A stretch of 64,000 nucleotides of DNA, taken from contig NZ_NHMP01000003.1 of NCBI RefSeq assembly GCF_002221595.1, forward strand, positions 186,001 to 250,000, given 5' to 3'. This DNA is from Turicimonas muris (GTDB lineage Bacteria; Pseudomonadota; Gammaproteobacteria; Burkholderiales; Burkholderiaceae_F). A program made the position numbers and the translations under genes. The notes beneath the pieces were generated by a model, which made no database searches, was not told the origin of the DNA, and worked only from the letters and a program-made list of their open reading frames with translations. This document shows positions 1 to 8,828 of the stretch, one piece after another (the stretch's first letter is position 1; every line of letters starts with the position of its first letter).

Positions 1-85
1 TTTTTCTTAAAAAACATATTGTTCCTTGAGATATAATTTAAGTGGTACTTTTGTGATACTTATATAACTTTTAAATGGTGTAAGA

Positions 86-376
86 ATGTTTACTATCAGT
101 TTGAGAAAAACAGGAGGTTCCACTGTTGCAACTATTCCGAAAACTATTTTGGAATTGCTTAACATCAAAGCAGGCGACACAGTTGAATGCGAGCTCACCG
201 ACAAAGGACTCACAATGCTTCGAAATTCTTCGGGTTTGCGTCGTAGGAAACTAAAGATTAAAAAGTTCAATCTTGAGACTCTTTTAGACGAACACGAAAA
301 AATTCGGCCAATGCTTGATAAGGAATACAAGGCTTGGGATGCTCTTCTCCCAGTTGGTGAGGAGATTGTCAAATGA
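86..376 (+). CDS. mazE: MazE/AbrB-fold antitoxin
   Basis: This is a 96-residue antitoxin with an N-terminal swapped-hairpin AbrB/MazE DNA-binding domain (SLRKTGGSTVATIPKTIL, then an LNIKAGDTVECEL segment). The charged C-terminal tail is of the kind that wraps the partner toxin. Its stop overlaps the start of the MazF-like gene by an ATGA at 373-376, the usual translational coupling of these pairs. It probably represses its own promoter. The pair lies convergently with the minus-strand T4SS operon, and the toxin stop is only 2 nt from the stop of the VirB7-like gene. Confidence 0.88.
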   Translation: MFTISLRKTGGSTVATIPKTILELLNIKAGDTVECELTDKGLTMLRNSSGLRRRKLKIKKFNLETLLDEHEKIRPMLDKEYKAWDALLPVGEEIVK

Positions 377-729
377 GCAGAGACCTTAGGGAAGGCGACA
401 TTATTTTTGTCGATTTTGATCCTGCCTTTGGCCAGGAACAGGCCGGAAAAAGACCAGCTCTTGTTTTGAGCACTTTTCCCTTTAACCGCAGATCCAACAA
501 AGTAATTGTTGCTGCAATCAGTCAAGGAGCCTGTTTCAGTCGAGATCAGGGGATGACCGTCTCTCTTATCGGGGCAGGTACTCAGACACAAGGGGTTGTT
601 ATTTGTGATCAAATTCGCACAATAGATGTAGTAGCCAGGAAAGCCTTTTACATTGAAACAGTTCCAGACTTTATCCTTGAAACTGTACTTGGTAAACTGG
701 TTACCATCATCGGAATTGAACCTGAATAA
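373..729 (+). CDS. mazF: MazF/PemK-family endoribonuclease toxin
   Basis: This is a 118-residue toxin of the MazF/PemK/ChpB family, which cleaves mRNA at short sequence motifs. The family hallmarks are visible: GDIIFVDFDPAFGQEQAGKRPALVLS near the N-terminus (basic strand and RPALVLS core), and VVICDQIRTID near residue 80, containing the catalytic-loop Asp-Gln-Ile-Arg. The length is normal and the gene looks intact. It is translationally coupled to the upstream antitoxin. It ends immediately before the convergent lipoprotein gene of the secretion operon. Confidence 0.9.
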   Translation: MSRDLREGDIIFVDFDPAFGQEQAGKRPALVLSTFPFNRRSNKVIVAAISQGACFSRDQGMTVSLIGAGTQTQGVVICDQIRTIDVVARKAFYIETVPDFILETVLGKLVTIIGIEPE

Positions 730-731
730 TT

Positions 732-956
732 TCATTTTCCGCTCCTCCAGCTTCCTTCGCTTTCAAAACGAAAATTCCTTGTTGCCGCATCTTGCTTTGC
801 TTGCGAAACTTTTTCTTTACGGACTGCTTCTCTCTGCTTAGCAAACTCAACCACAGAGACTTTCTGTCCTGAAGGCTGCGGAGCTTTTGGAGCACCGCAC
901 CCGGAAAGAGTAAGCACGCTTACCGCTGTCAAAAGAATTAGTAATTTTTTATTCAT
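732..956 (-). CDS. VirB7/TrbK-like small lipoprotein
   Basis: This is a 74-residue lipoprotein with a classical signal peptide and lipobox (LTLSGC, lipidated Cys about residue 20), then a Pro-rich and highly charged stretch. It overlaps the end of the VirB6-like gene by 4 nt (953-956), so it is cotranslated with it. Small lipoproteins next to virB6 usually anchor the outer-membrane part of the T4SS (VirB7) or act in entry exclusion (TrbK/Eex). The sequence alone does not decide between these. Confidence 0.7.
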   Translation of the reverse strand: MNKKLLILLTAVSVLTLSGCGAPKAPQPSGQKVSVVEFAKQREAVRKEKVSQAKQDAATRNFRFESEGSWRSGK

Positions 957-2560
957 TTTTTATTCCTTTTTAGGATTTCTTCGGCTTTTCGTTGGTTTTC
1001 AGCCGCCACTGCTTCCTCTTTAGCTGCCGTCTCTGCAGCAGAAGCAGACTCTGAAGTAGATGAAGATTGATGGTTTAAATTCACACTGTCTGCCGGTGAG
1101 CCAAATCCGGCTCTTGAGTCAAACTGGCTTCTGTCCCAACCGAATTCACTGTCTGGAATACTCTGAGATTGAGAAACACTTTGAACGGAACTTGTAGAAC
1201 TCTGTCCGCCAAAAGTTGTTGTGCCGGAACTCTGTGCCGTAGAAGCGTTTGAAGTAATAGGAGCGGCACTGCCCGAAGGGGAAGAGCCGGCCGGAGCAGA
1301 CGCTGCTGGACTGCTTGAGTAGCCTGGAGAAATTGAAGAACTGCCGGAGGCATAATTTGCCCCAACTCTCATGGCATTTTGTGCTGCAGTTTGAGCTTCT
1401 GCGGGACTTTGAGCCATAGAACCGCCGGAAGGCGTGTGGCTGCCGGAATCAGCCGCTGCATCTTTGCCGGCGAAAAAGTTCATACCAGCCCCTAACGTGT
1501 AACCTAATGAGGATGCTGCAAAAGCACCTGTTTGATTTAATCCGCTTCCGCCAAGAATGTTTTTTGCTCTTTCTCTAATCTCTTCATTACCGCGGGCAGC
1601 TCCGTATCCGAGCATACTGCCTCCCACAAAGGCAGCTGCGGTATGTCCGATGCCGCTAAACATTCCGGCCATTGAAGCAGCCTGCAAAGCCACGCCTCCG
1701 GTTAGACCAGCGGCAAACGACGGAATCGACTTAACAACCGTAGCAATAGAAAAAACAACAACGGTAAAGATAGCCAGTTTGATAAACAGAGCAGAAAAGT
1801 TCTTTCCGCCTTGGGCTTGAGCGGCTGCTGTTGTTAAATCCATGACGTTATCCGAAAAGATACCGTTAATTAAAAGCAGGGTTGAAGCTATAGCCGCCAA
1901 GGTAAAAGTCCAGCAGATCATTGCCCGCAGCCACCCGTCGAACCATGTACGTGTCGATTGAAACATCAGGCAGGCAATGAACACGGGACCGAAAGCTAAA
2001 CCCATTACGATGAAGATTTCATATAAAAGAAGGTATCCGACGGCAAAAATCATGAAGTAGACGCACACCACAAACATGATGAGCATCAAAGCAACGAGAA
2101 AGAAGATAATGGCGATGTTTTGTCCAAACATCCCTACTCCGGTCTTCTCCCAAACTCCTTGAATTGCGGTGAAACCCAACATAAAATTTTTCCAAGTCTC
2201 ATCACAAGCCGCCCAGGCTGAGTCAATGCTACTTCCCGGCTGAACAGCCTTAGATACTGCCGACAGCAGCATGGATTCGACCCCGTAAACTGCGGGAATG
2301 ACATATTGAGCAAACATTGCCGCATTCAGGGCAAACATCGACACCAGAGTTATCTTTACGCATGACTCCACAAGAGAGGGAATCGAGCCTTCGACACGTC
2401 CGCTGCTTATTTGCCAAGCTCTAACCAAAAAGAAAATCAAAATTGCAGAGCTCACTATCGGCAAGATATCCGTGATGATTGATGCAGAGACAGATTCAGC
2501 AAATCGCTGAATCATGCTTCTTACCTGATCCCCGAAGGCTTCAAAAACGCCGGCAGCCAT
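953..2560 (-). CDS. virB6: VirB6/TrbL-family T4SS inner-membrane protein
   Basis: This is a 535-residue polytopic membrane protein of the VirB6/TrbL family, the inner-membrane channel component of conjugative type IV secretion. A soluble N-terminus is followed by hydrophobic segments between about residues 30 and 300, including a long pair around 150-200. The C-terminal ~200 residues are low-complexity (Ser/Ala/Gly/Gln rich) and probably disordered. The Trp- and Cys-containing loop (AWAACDETWKNF) fits the family. The start lies 1 nt after the stop of the VirB5-like gene, and the gene overlaps the lipoprotein gene downstream. Confidence 0.85.
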   Translation of the reverse strand: MAAGVFEAFGDQVRSMIQRFAESVSASIITDILPIVSSAILIFFLVRAWQISSGRVEGSIPSLVESCVKITLVSMFALNAAMFAQYVIPAVYGVESMLLSAVSKAVQPGSSIDSAWAACDETWKNFMLGFTAIQGVWEKTGVGMFGQNIAIIFFLVALMLIMFVVCVYFMIFAVGYLLLYEIFIVMGLAFGPVFIACLMFQSTRTWFDGWLRAMICWTFTLAAIASTLLLINGIFSDNVMDLTTAAAQAQGGKNFSALFIKLAIFTVVVFSIATVVKSIPSFAAGLTGGVALQAASMAGMFSGIGHTAAAFVGGSMLGYGAARGNEEIRERAKNILGGSGLNQTGAFAASSLGYTLGAGMNFFAGKDAAADSGSHTPSGGSMAQSPAEAQTAAQNAMRVGANYASGSSSISPGYSSSPAASAPAGSSPSGSAAPITSNASTAQSSGTTTFGGQSSTSSVQSVSQSQSIPDSEFGWDRSQFDSRAGFGSPADSVNLNHQSSSTSESASAAETAAKEEAVAAENQRKAEEILKRNKK

Positions 2561-2561
2561 A

Positions 2562-3305
2562 TCAATTTCTCTTCTTCGGTTTATTAACAGGGGCTAAAAG
2601 ATTGTCTAAATCCGCCTCAGTAATCGGAGGGAACATCTCTTGAAAAGCTTTTTTCTTTGCAGCTTCTTCCAGAGCTTTGGATTGTTGCGCCATCTGGGCC
2701 TGCTGAAACTGCGCCGCAAACTGCGAAGCGTTTAAAGCTACTTGTTCGGCTTGAATTCGAGCTGATAAATCTGCAATGGCTTTAGCGTCTTCTGCCTCAT
2801 TGATTTTCGACATCAGTGATTCAATGTTCTGAAGTCTTTGAGCGACGGTATTCTGTCCTTGCTGTAAGGCTGCCGCAGTCTCGGCTTTATAGTTCTGAGA
2901 CCTCAAACAATACTCTTTTGGTTCTCCTTCAAGCTGCTCACAAGCTCTTCCTAGTTCGAATTTTTCAAAAAACTGTTTCCCAAGATTACTAAGAGTGCCG
3001 GTTCCGCTAAGAATTGAATTAAGCCTTGATTGAACATCTTGAGGAATCAAATTTCTCAGATTCAGATCGTACTTAAGTGTGCCGAAACCACGGTTTCCGG
3101 TAAAGTTTTTCAGCTGATTGACCGCAGTGTTGTACTGTTGAAGCTGCGTCTGATAGGCTTGCTGCAGCTGTTGAAGCTGCAAAACAGCCTGAGTAATTGC
3201 GCTCACATCCACTGTCGGGATGCCGGAGGCAAAAACCTGACTGCCCAAACCTAAGCTCAGACAGAAAGCCAGAGAAATTACAAATTTTCTTTTTTTGATT
3301 TTCAT
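2562..3305 (-). CDS. virB5: VirB5/TrbJ-family T4SS minor pilus protein
   Basis: This 247-residue secreted protein has a signal peptide (cleavage near VFA-SG) and then Gln-rich coiled-coil segments (QLQQLQQAYQTQLQQYN) typical of VirB5/TrbJ. A central Cys pair (CEQLEGEPKEYC) could form a disulfide. VirB5 sits at the pilus tip and takes part in recipient recognition. It lies between virB4 and virB6 in the expected order, but a plus-strand TA module (3603-4249) has been inserted between it and virB4. Confidence 0.85.
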   Translation of the reverse strand: MKIKKRKFVISLAFCLSLGLGSQVFASGIPTVDVSAITQAVLQLQQLQQAYQTQLQQYNTAVNQLKNFTGNRGFGTLKYDLNLRNLIPQDVQSRLNSILSGTGTLSNLGKQFFEKFELGRACEQLEGEPKEYCLRSQNYKAETAAALQQGQNTVAQRLQNIESLMSKINEAEDAKAIADLSARIQAEQVALNASQFAAQFQQAQMAQQSKALEEAAKKKAFQEMFPPITEADLDNLLAPVNKPKKRN

Positions 3306-3602
3306 TATTTTCTCCTTGGATAACTAATTACTGTCATTTTTTGGGGTTCTTATCCAACTGAAAGTTACATCCCCGTTGTCTAGGAACAACTCCTTTCAAG
3401 GCAGCAGAAAGCTTCTTTTGAGGACTCCCAGCAATAAAACTGTGGTTCTCCTATACAGTAGTTTTCTGCCCCCTTTAACCTTTGTTCCCCCTTTAACCTT
3501 TGTTTTTTAACCAACGAAACCAAAAGAAGTAAAGAAAAGGTAGTTCTTCTCAGAAGCGGGTTATTTAGGTGTACACTGTGGACACAAATAGGAGGAATAC
3601 AA

Positions 3603-3926
3603 TTGTTAGCGGTTAATTCGAATACTTTTCTTAAAGTCCGAGTCTCAGAAGATATAAAGCAAAATGCAGCTGCTTTATTTGAAGAATTAGGCATGAGTCT
3701 TTCTGAGGCAGTCAGACTATTTCTGATTCGATCAATTGCAGAACAAAGATTGCCCTTCGATCTGAAATCTAAAAACGAGCCATTAATTCCAGCTCTGATG
3801 ACCGAAGAGCAATTGGTTTCAGAAGTCTTGGAAGGATATAACTCCCTGAAAACCGAAGAGACATTTTCTTTAGAAGATGTCAGGAAAGACACTGACCGCA
3901 TTTTAAGAAAATGTGCTACAAAGTAA
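3603..3926 (+). CDS. RelB/DinJ-family antitoxin
   Basis: This 107-residue antitoxin has a ribbon-helix-helix N-terminus: TFLKVRVSEDIKQNAAALFEELGMSLSEAVRLFL is the DinJ/RelB signature, followed by AEQRLPFDL. Translation probably starts at the TTG at 3603, because a strong GGAGG (3591-3595) sits 7 nt upstream and no ATG is well placed. The end overlaps the toxin start by 16 nt. The pair is on the strand opposite the T4SS operon, between virB5 and virB4. Confidence 0.85.
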   Translation: MLAVNSNTFLKVRVSEDIKQNAAALFEELGMSLSEAVRLFLIRSIAEQRLPFDLKSKNEPLIPALMTEEQLVSEVLEGYNSLKTEETFSLEDVRKDTDRILRKCATK

Positions 3927-4249
3927 CTATTTCCAAAAAAGCCCGTGATGATCTTGTAAAGCTCACTACTTATTTGGCCGTCGACTGTGCTGTCCCCATC
4001 ACCGCAGAACGCCAACGCAATAGAATTCTGGAAGGCATAGAGTCTCTTAAGCAGTTTCCTTACAGGTGTAAATGTTTTCTTACCAAGGAGAAGTTCCAAG
4101 GCATTGAGTTCAGAACTCTGATCCTTGACCCCTGGCAGGTCATTTTTGTCATTGATGAAAAAAGTAAAACTGTTGATATTGTCCGTATCCTGAGTTCTCG
4201 GATGGATCTTCCCTCTCATTTGCAAAAACAATTCTCTTTGAGGCCTTGA
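3911..4249 (+). CDS. ParE/RelE-superfamily toxin
   Basis: This 112-residue toxin of the RelE/ParE superfamily has the sequence pattern VTISKKARDDLVKLTTYL at the start, a central LKQFPYRCKCF, and a C-terminal WQVIFVIDEKSKTVDIVRILSSRMD. The last is the usual beta-strand motif ending in R(I/V)xSSRxD. It would act either on translation (RelE) or on gyrase (ParE); its C-terminus is closer to the ParE-like branch. It ends 14 nt before the convergent virB4 stop. Confidence 0.85.
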   Translation: MCYKVTISKKARDDLVKLTTYLAVDCAVPITAERQRNRILEGIESLKQFPYRCKCFLTKEKFQGIEFRTLILDPWQVIFVIDEKSKTVDIVRILSSRMDLPSHLQKQFSLRP

Positions 4250-4263
4250 TTGAGTCGCTTTCT

Positions 4264-6738
4264 TCATGCCGCACCTTCCTCTTGAGGCAGTGACTTTTCC
4301 CCTAAGAAGTAAGGAATCCACTCGTTAGGTTCTTCTCCCACAAGATTGAACAATTTTTCTGCAAACTGAACCGAGCCGGCATTGCCGGACAGAATTTTCA
4401 GAGCTTTTTTAAATGGTCCGAGATCCAGTCTTACAAGCACAGAGACGGGACCCTGTTTGATGACAGCAAGGCGGCTTTGCGTATCCATCTTTTTGATAAT
4501 GGAAAATTCATCTTTAGTTGTCTTGAAGCCCTCTACATAATCGCTTTCTTTGGCATAGGGATTCGGCAGATAAATCTTTGTTGCACTGTTATCAATAAAT
4601 GCACTGCCTCTCTCGTTTTTAAGCACGTCTTCCGGAGACTGCGTAGCAAAGACAAAGATGCCGTTTTGTTTACGGATGGTTTTCAATTTGTCGAAGGCAT
4701 ACTTTGCCGTAACCGGATCGGCCAAATACTTCCAAAACTCGTCCATAACTATGATGGTGCGCCTCTTATCCTTCATAACCTGCGTTTCGATAAGATGCAA
4801 AATGAGTTCTGTAAAAGCCCCTCTGCATTCAGCATTTTCTAAAAAATCCGTTCCATCAATGCCGAAATTCGGATACTCGTTTAGATCTAAAGTGTTCTCT
4901 TCGTTGTCAAAGCACCAAGCCAAAGGACCGTCCAGAATCCACTTCTTAAGTCTAAGTTTCAGCGAAGTTCGAGCAGAGGCTGCCGTGTCTCCCTGCTGGA
5001 ACAATTGCGACAGATACGCTAAGCGTCTGTCTTCTTTCGGCAGACTCATTACCGTAGTGACGGCTTGAGCGATTCGATCTTCGTCCATCGGATCAATCGG
5101 CAGTCCGTCTCGGGCTAAAAGCCGCTTGGTCCAACCGATTAAAAACTGAATATTTGCTTGAGTCGGCTCCAGCTGAAACGGATTAATACCCGAGGGAACT
5201 CCGTTTTCAATTGTGAGATAGCCGCCTCCCATAGCTCGAATAGCCAGCTCAGCACCTTTGTCTTTATCAAATAAAATGACTGAGAGCTTATGTTCGTTAG
5301 TTCTGTACTTTTGCGCACAGAACAAAAGGAAATTTAAAAGAACAGTTTTACCGGCTCCGGATGCTCCGATGATAGAAGTGTTGCCTAGCGGAACTTCTCC
5401 GAAAGAATCTGCCTTTGCGTCGGTGTAATGAAAATTAAAATAAAACGGCTGATTCGATGGCATTTTCAGCAACGCTACGGCTTCTCCCCACGGATTACGG
5501 TCTCTTTTTCCGCACGGGAAATTGTGAAACGCTGCTAAGTGAGCGAAATTCATGCTCGTAATTCTTGCGACTCTCGGGCGTTGTTTGCATCCGGGGATTT
5601 GATGCAGATAACTTGTCGGTAAAGCTAAAGTGGACTTTACCGGCAGAAATCCTGCGTCTTGCAGTTTCTTTACTACATCGTTAGCGTTTTTATAAACTTT
5701 TTCTTTATCTCCGAATACGAAAAGCGAGTAGCAGTATTCACCGACAACAATCTCACCGTTTGCGACCATATCACGAGCTGTCGAAAGAAGCCTGATCTGA
5801 CTTAAGCCGTCATCTTCAGCATTGTTCAATTGATTCTGCTGCCGCTTCAGAACGGTTAGGCCTTTTTGTTTGCTCATGGCTGTAAAGGTCTGAGTTTCAA
5901 TAAACGGATAAGGACTCTGATCGAAATTACTGTTGTAAAGCAGTCCGTCTAGGATTCGTGAGAAGGTTGCCAAGGGATAATCTTTGAGTTCTATGGACTG
6001 CGCATAACTGTTTTCAAGAGCAGTTTGAAATTCAATTGTGTCGCTTCCGACGAATATCTGAACATTGCCCAAGGCTTCATCCAAAGGCATCGAAGGAACT
6101 CTGATTTTTTGCCATTGACCGGTAATCAGATAGTTGTAAAAACTTAACTGATTAGAGTAAGTGATGCCGTTTTCAGCATACTCGGAAAGAATAACCGGCT
6201 CATAGTCCTGCAGGGACTCGTAAAGAGCTAAGAAAACTTTTTTGAAGTCCTCAATTCTTTGGTCTAGTTCTTCTTTAATTTCTTCCGCTTTTCTTTTATC
6301 TCCTCCGAAAATAGTAAAGATGCTAAGAGGATTTGCTTTATGACTGACTAACGTTACATAAAGCTCTGTTGCCATTAAATTGCCGTCGGAAATGTTCCTG
6401 TTGTACTCAGAAATGAATCTGTTTACAAAATCAGTTCTGGGATCGGTGGGAGCCGACAGCTCATCGTGAATTACTCTTCTAATCCGATGGACTTTGATGG
6501 ATATTTCATCGGTTTGAGAGGCACCGGCCATCACTTTTAAAAAGTTGTTCTGACGCTCTGCATCTCTTTGTAGATCTTCGTTGCTTACAGCTTCAAAGAC
6601 TTTGCCGGAAATTTTTACTGTTGCGACAAGATCTCCTTCTTTGCAGATCACAATTCCCGGCGCAATCACTGCCGAATAAGGCAAATAGGCAGATAAAGAC
6701 TTTTCTTGTTTTTCTTTAGACTGTTTTTCTGAAAACAC
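4264..6738 (-). CDS. virB4: VirB4-family T4SS ATPase
   Basis: This 824-residue ATPase energises pilus assembly and substrate transfer at the inner-membrane base of the conjugation channel. The N-terminal CagE/TrbE/VirB domain is followed by a RecA-like motor domain with Walker A GASGAGKTVLLN (about residue 460) and Walker B RRTIIVMDEFWKYL (about residue 655). A VFATQSPED motif follows. The start is GTG at 6738; the Shine-Dalgarno AAGGAG lies just upstream inside the end of virB3. The length matches VirB4 proteins and the gene appears intact. Confidence 0.95.
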   Translation of the reverse strand: MFSEKQSKEKQEKSLSAYLPYSAVIAPGIVICKEGDLVATVKISGKVFEAVSNEDLQRDAERQNNFLKVMAGASQTDEISIKVHRIRRVIHDELSAPTDPRTDFVNRFISEYNRNISDGNLMATELYVTLVSHKANPLSIFTIFGGDKRKAEEIKEELDQRIEDFKKVFLALYESLQDYEPVILSEYAENGITYSNQLSFYNYLITGQWQKIRVPSMPLDEALGNVQIFVGSDTIEFQTALENSYAQSIELKDYPLATFSRILDGLLYNSNFDQSPYPFIETQTFTAMSKQKGLTVLKRQQNQLNNAEDDGLSQIRLLSTARDMVANGEIVVGEYCYSLFVFGDKEKVYKNANDVVKKLQDAGFLPVKSTLALPTSYLHQIPGCKQRPRVARITSMNFAHLAAFHNFPCGKRDRNPWGEAVALLKMPSNQPFYFNFHYTDAKADSFGEVPLGNTSIIGASGAGKTVLLNFLLFCAQKYRTNEHKLSVILFDKDKGAELAIRAMGGGYLTIENGVPSGINPFQLEPTQANIQFLIGWTKRLLARDGLPIDPMDEDRIAQAVTTVMSLPKEDRRLAYLSQLFQQGDTAASARTSLKLRLKKWILDGPLAWCFDNEENTLDLNEYPNFGIDGTDFLENAECRGAFTELILHLIETQVMKDKRRTIIVMDEFWKYLADPVTAKYAFDKLKTIRKQNGIFVFATQSPEDVLKNERGSAFIDNSATKIYLPNPYAKESDYVEGFKTTKDEFSIIKKMDTQSRLAVIKQGPVSVLVRLDLGPFKKALKILSGNAGSVQFAEKLFNLVGEEPNEWIPYFLGEKSLPQEEGAA

Positions 6739-6744
6739 TGCCGT

Positions 6745-7065
6745 TTACTCCTTTAGGTCATTCAAAACACAAACACAGTCGGCTTTTTGTTTCGGTGCAA
6801 AAGACAGAATCCCTTCTCGGAAATTCCTATTTGCCCCGTTAGAGAGCGGCAATCGGTCAAAAAATTGCTGAAAAATTTGATCGTCTTTATCCGCTGCCGA
6901 CTTCAGAAAAAAATGCATCGGTAAACACAGAAGCAAAAGCGGAAGCCACACCCACAAACCTAAAAGTGAAAAAATTCCGATATTGGCGACAAAGGCTTTA
7001 ATAGGTACACCGAAGACACAAGGTGTCTTCGCTGCACCCTTAAACAAAGGAGCTTGTAAATCCAT
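6745..7065 (-). CDS. virB3: VirB3-family T4SS membrane protein
   Basis: This 106-residue inner-membrane protein has one broad hydrophobic region (residues 27-55, IGIFSLLGLWVWLPLLLLCLP). Its LQAPLFKGAAKTPCVFGVP N-terminus is characteristic of VirB3/TrbD. It is encoded directly between the pilin gene and virB4, as in nearly all VirB operons. VirB3 cooperates with VirB4 in pilin handling. Confidence 0.88.
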   Translation of the reverse strand: MDLQAPLFKGAAKTPCVFGVPIKAFVANIGIFSLLGLWVWLPLLLLCLPMHFFLKSAADKDDQIFQQFFDRLPLSNGANRNFREGILSFAPKQKADCVCVLNDLKE

Positions 7066-7069
7066 AAAC

Positions 7070-7363
7070 TTAACCTACAAGCAGGTCTGCAAGCCAAGGA
7101 GCGGCAGCAATTGCGATAGCTCCTAAAAATGGCCCTGCAATGTGCTGGATAGAAGCCGAAGTCCAAATCATTCGGTATCCGGCCCATATGATCGCAAGAG
7201 TTACTACACCATAAGAGGCACTCTGGCAGAGCCCTAAGATTGTCTGCAGAAGGTTATTAACGCTTTGAGTGCCGCCGGCTGCCAATGCAGGCTCAGCAAA
7301 TGCACTAATCAACGCAATAACAGCAAGTAATGCGGGGGCTTGAAGTTTGCTGATAAAGTTCAT
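7070..7363 (-). CDS. virB2: VirB2-family major pilin
   Basis: This 97-residue pilin precursor has a signal peptide (cleavage near ALA-AGG) and two hydrophobic helices in the mature part, as in VirB2/TrbC prepilins. A good ribosome site (AGGAGA) precedes the ATG at 7363. Mature subunits would form the conjugative pilus. Its place between the virB1-like and virB3 genes supports the call. Confidence 0.88.
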   Translation of the reverse strand: MNFISKLQAPALLAVIALISAFAEPALAAGGTQSVNNLLQTILGLCQSASYGVVTLAIIWAGYRMIWTSASIQHIAGPFLGAIAIAAAPWLADLLVG

Positions 7364-7385
7364 ATAAATATCTCCTATAGGAAAG

Positions 7386-8039
7386 TTAAAAAATAAGTCC
7401 CCTCGTCTGTTGTGATGACGAGGAAATCAAAGGCCTGGAAGTGTTTACTTCCGGCAAATTCTTTTGTTCTGGTGCTGTAATAGAGGGCACTTGCGCTTGA
7501 AGTCCGGCAGAATTTCTTACTTTGTTGACATAACCATGTTCGTAGCCGGTTTTAAAGTTTCCCGAGTAATAACAAGACAATGCGTCATGCAAAGCTTGCT
7601 GGCCTCTGGCTCCTTTTCTTTGCGCTTTTGCGTAACACGCACCTAAAATCTTTGAAGCTGCCTTTAAATTCGTACAGGCATCCAATGCTTGAGCAGCGTC
7701 CAACCCATACTTCGAAAAATTCTTTTTATTAATTTGAGCTAGTCCCACTGAATAATTAGCCCCTGATAACTCAAGTTTGGCTATCGTGCTCATGGCTTCA
7801 TGAAAGGCTTTAGGTTGAACGACTGAGCCTCCGACCACTCCTATAGCGTATGGATTAAAGTCCGATTCTGTTTTGACCAATGCACGCAGTGTGTCGACTG
7901 CCACCGTTGGAGCACACCGTTTAGCAAGCAATTCGAAGTCGTCTGCGGCTGCACTTGCTGCGGCAACTAAAACAAAACCTCCGGCTAGGATCTTCGTGAA
8001 CTGCCGAAGACTGAAGCCTGTGGAACTTTCGTTAGGCAT
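7386..8039 (-). CDS. virB1: VirB1-family lytic transglycosylase
   Basis: This is a periplasmic SLT-type lytic transglycosylase that opens the peptidoglycan for the secretion channel. The chosen ATG at 8039 has AAAGGAGG upstream; an in-frame upstream start at 8084 lacks such a site. A signal peptide (to about ASAAA-DD) is followed by the catalytic motif RALVKTESDFNPYAIG with the Glu in ESDFNP. The later motifs SVGLAQINKKNFSKYG and SCYYSGNF also fit the family. The C-terminal tail is short and Ser-rich. Confidence 0.9.
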   Translation of the reverse strand: MPNESSTGFSLRQFTKILAGGFVLVAAASAAADDFELLAKRCAPTVAVDTLRALVKTESDFNPYAIGVVGGSVVQPKAFHEAMSTIAKLELSGANYSVGLAQINKKNFSKYGLDAAQALDACTNLKAASKILGACYAKAQRKGARGQQALHDALSCYYSGNFKTGYEHGYVNKVRNSAGLQAQVPSITAPEQKNLPEVNTSRPLISSSSQQTRGLIF

Positions 8040-8373
8040 CGTGACCTCCTTTAAGAGTTCCTCTTCGATAATCTCTTGCCACATCTCTGACGAACCACAG
8101 ATTTAAGTCAAGGAACTTGGAAAGACTCCTGTAGCCCCAGCCGGAACCAATAAATGCAACGACTATGGGTTTAAACGCCTCACGTTCGAGTCCCATTCTC
8201 TCCAGAAAATTCTCTTTTCTCCCGTGAGTTTTCAAATGCCCCCAGTCAATAACCGTTCTTCTCTTAACCGGAAGAATTTGTGAAACCTGCATACAAGTCA
8301 GTCCCGCTGCGAGCATATCTTCTGCGACCTCTCTGTAATCAGAAGCCTCACTTGTCATTTTTTCGTAACTCAA
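8032..8373 (-). CDS. Hypothetical helix-turn-helix protein at head of T4SS operon
   Basis: This 113-residue protein is not assigned to a named family. The segment LTCMQVSQILPVKRRTVIDW resembles a helix-turn-helix, so a role as transcriptional regulator of the transfer operon is a reasonable inference. The TTG at 8373 is preferred because AAGGA lies 6 nt upstream; the internal ATG at 8358 has no such site. Its 3' end overlaps virB1 by 8 nt, so it is the first gene of the operon. A plus-strand TA remnant lies immediately upstream. Confidence 0.6.
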   Translation of the reverse strand: MSYEKMTSEASDYREVAEDMLAAGLTCMQVSQILPVKRRTVIDWGHLKTHGRKENFLERMGLEREAFKPIVVAFIGSGWGYRSLSKFLDLNLWFVRDVARDYRRGTLKGGHDA

Positions 8374-8460
8374 TTGACTTCCTTTTCAATCAATACATCA
8401 GTGAACAAAGTCCTTAAGTTTTCAGTCATACTTTTGTATAACTTATTAAGGAAGTTGCTC

Positions 8461-8727
8461 ATGACTAAAACAACATTGAGAAAAGCCGGCGGCTCTGCAA
8501 TTACAACCGTCCCCGCACTCATCAGTGATTCTTTGAAACTGAACATCGGAGACGAACTAACATGGGAAATTGAAAACGGTAAGGTCATCCTTAAAGCCTT
8601 AAAACCGGTGCGGAAAAAATCAAAGCTCGATGACTTGTTAGACAAATTCGAAGCATCGCAAAACGTGCGTTCCTTGGAAGACGAACAATGGCTTAACTCC
8701 GCTCCCCGTGGCAAGGAACTCTTATGA
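8461..8727 (+). CDS. MazE-like antitoxin, partner of a broken mazF
   Basis: This 88-residue AbrB/MazE-fold antitoxin (TTLRKAGGSAITTVPALISDSLKLNIGDELTWEI) has the ATG at 8461 preceded by AAGGAAG. It is related to but clearly different from the antitoxin at 86-376. The toxin that starts at its 3' end (ATGA overlap at 8724) survives only as an N-terminal stub, so this is an orphan antitoxin. Confidence 0.82.
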   Translation: MTKTTLRKAGGSAITTVPALISDSLKLNIGDELTWEIENGKVILKALKPVRKKSKLDDLLDKFEASQNVRSLEDEQWLNSAPRGKELL

Positions 8728-8828
8728 AAAAGATATGCCGAGGAGAAATCTATAGAGTCTGTCTTGACCCCGTTCAGGGAAGGGAGCAGCAAGATTTTGG
8801 TTGTTTCTTCCGACTGTTTGAACACTGA
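8724..8828 (+). pseudogene. Truncated mazF remnant
   Basis: This reading frame of 34 codons begins exactly as a MazF/PemK toxin (GEIYRVCLDP followed by GREQQ). Family likeness is lost after about residue 24 and the frame stops at 8828; the rest of the toxin, including the RP and catalytic-loop motifs, is missing. The sequence after the break reads better on the minus strand, as the start of another broken gene (to 8909). The toxin was therefore probably deleted together with part of its target gene. Confidence 0.72.

Noticed and set aside
3380-4321. 313-codon open frame on the minus strand.
   Set aside because: It covers the complement of a clear RelB/ParE-type pair and the virB4 end; no family resemblance and no start signal.
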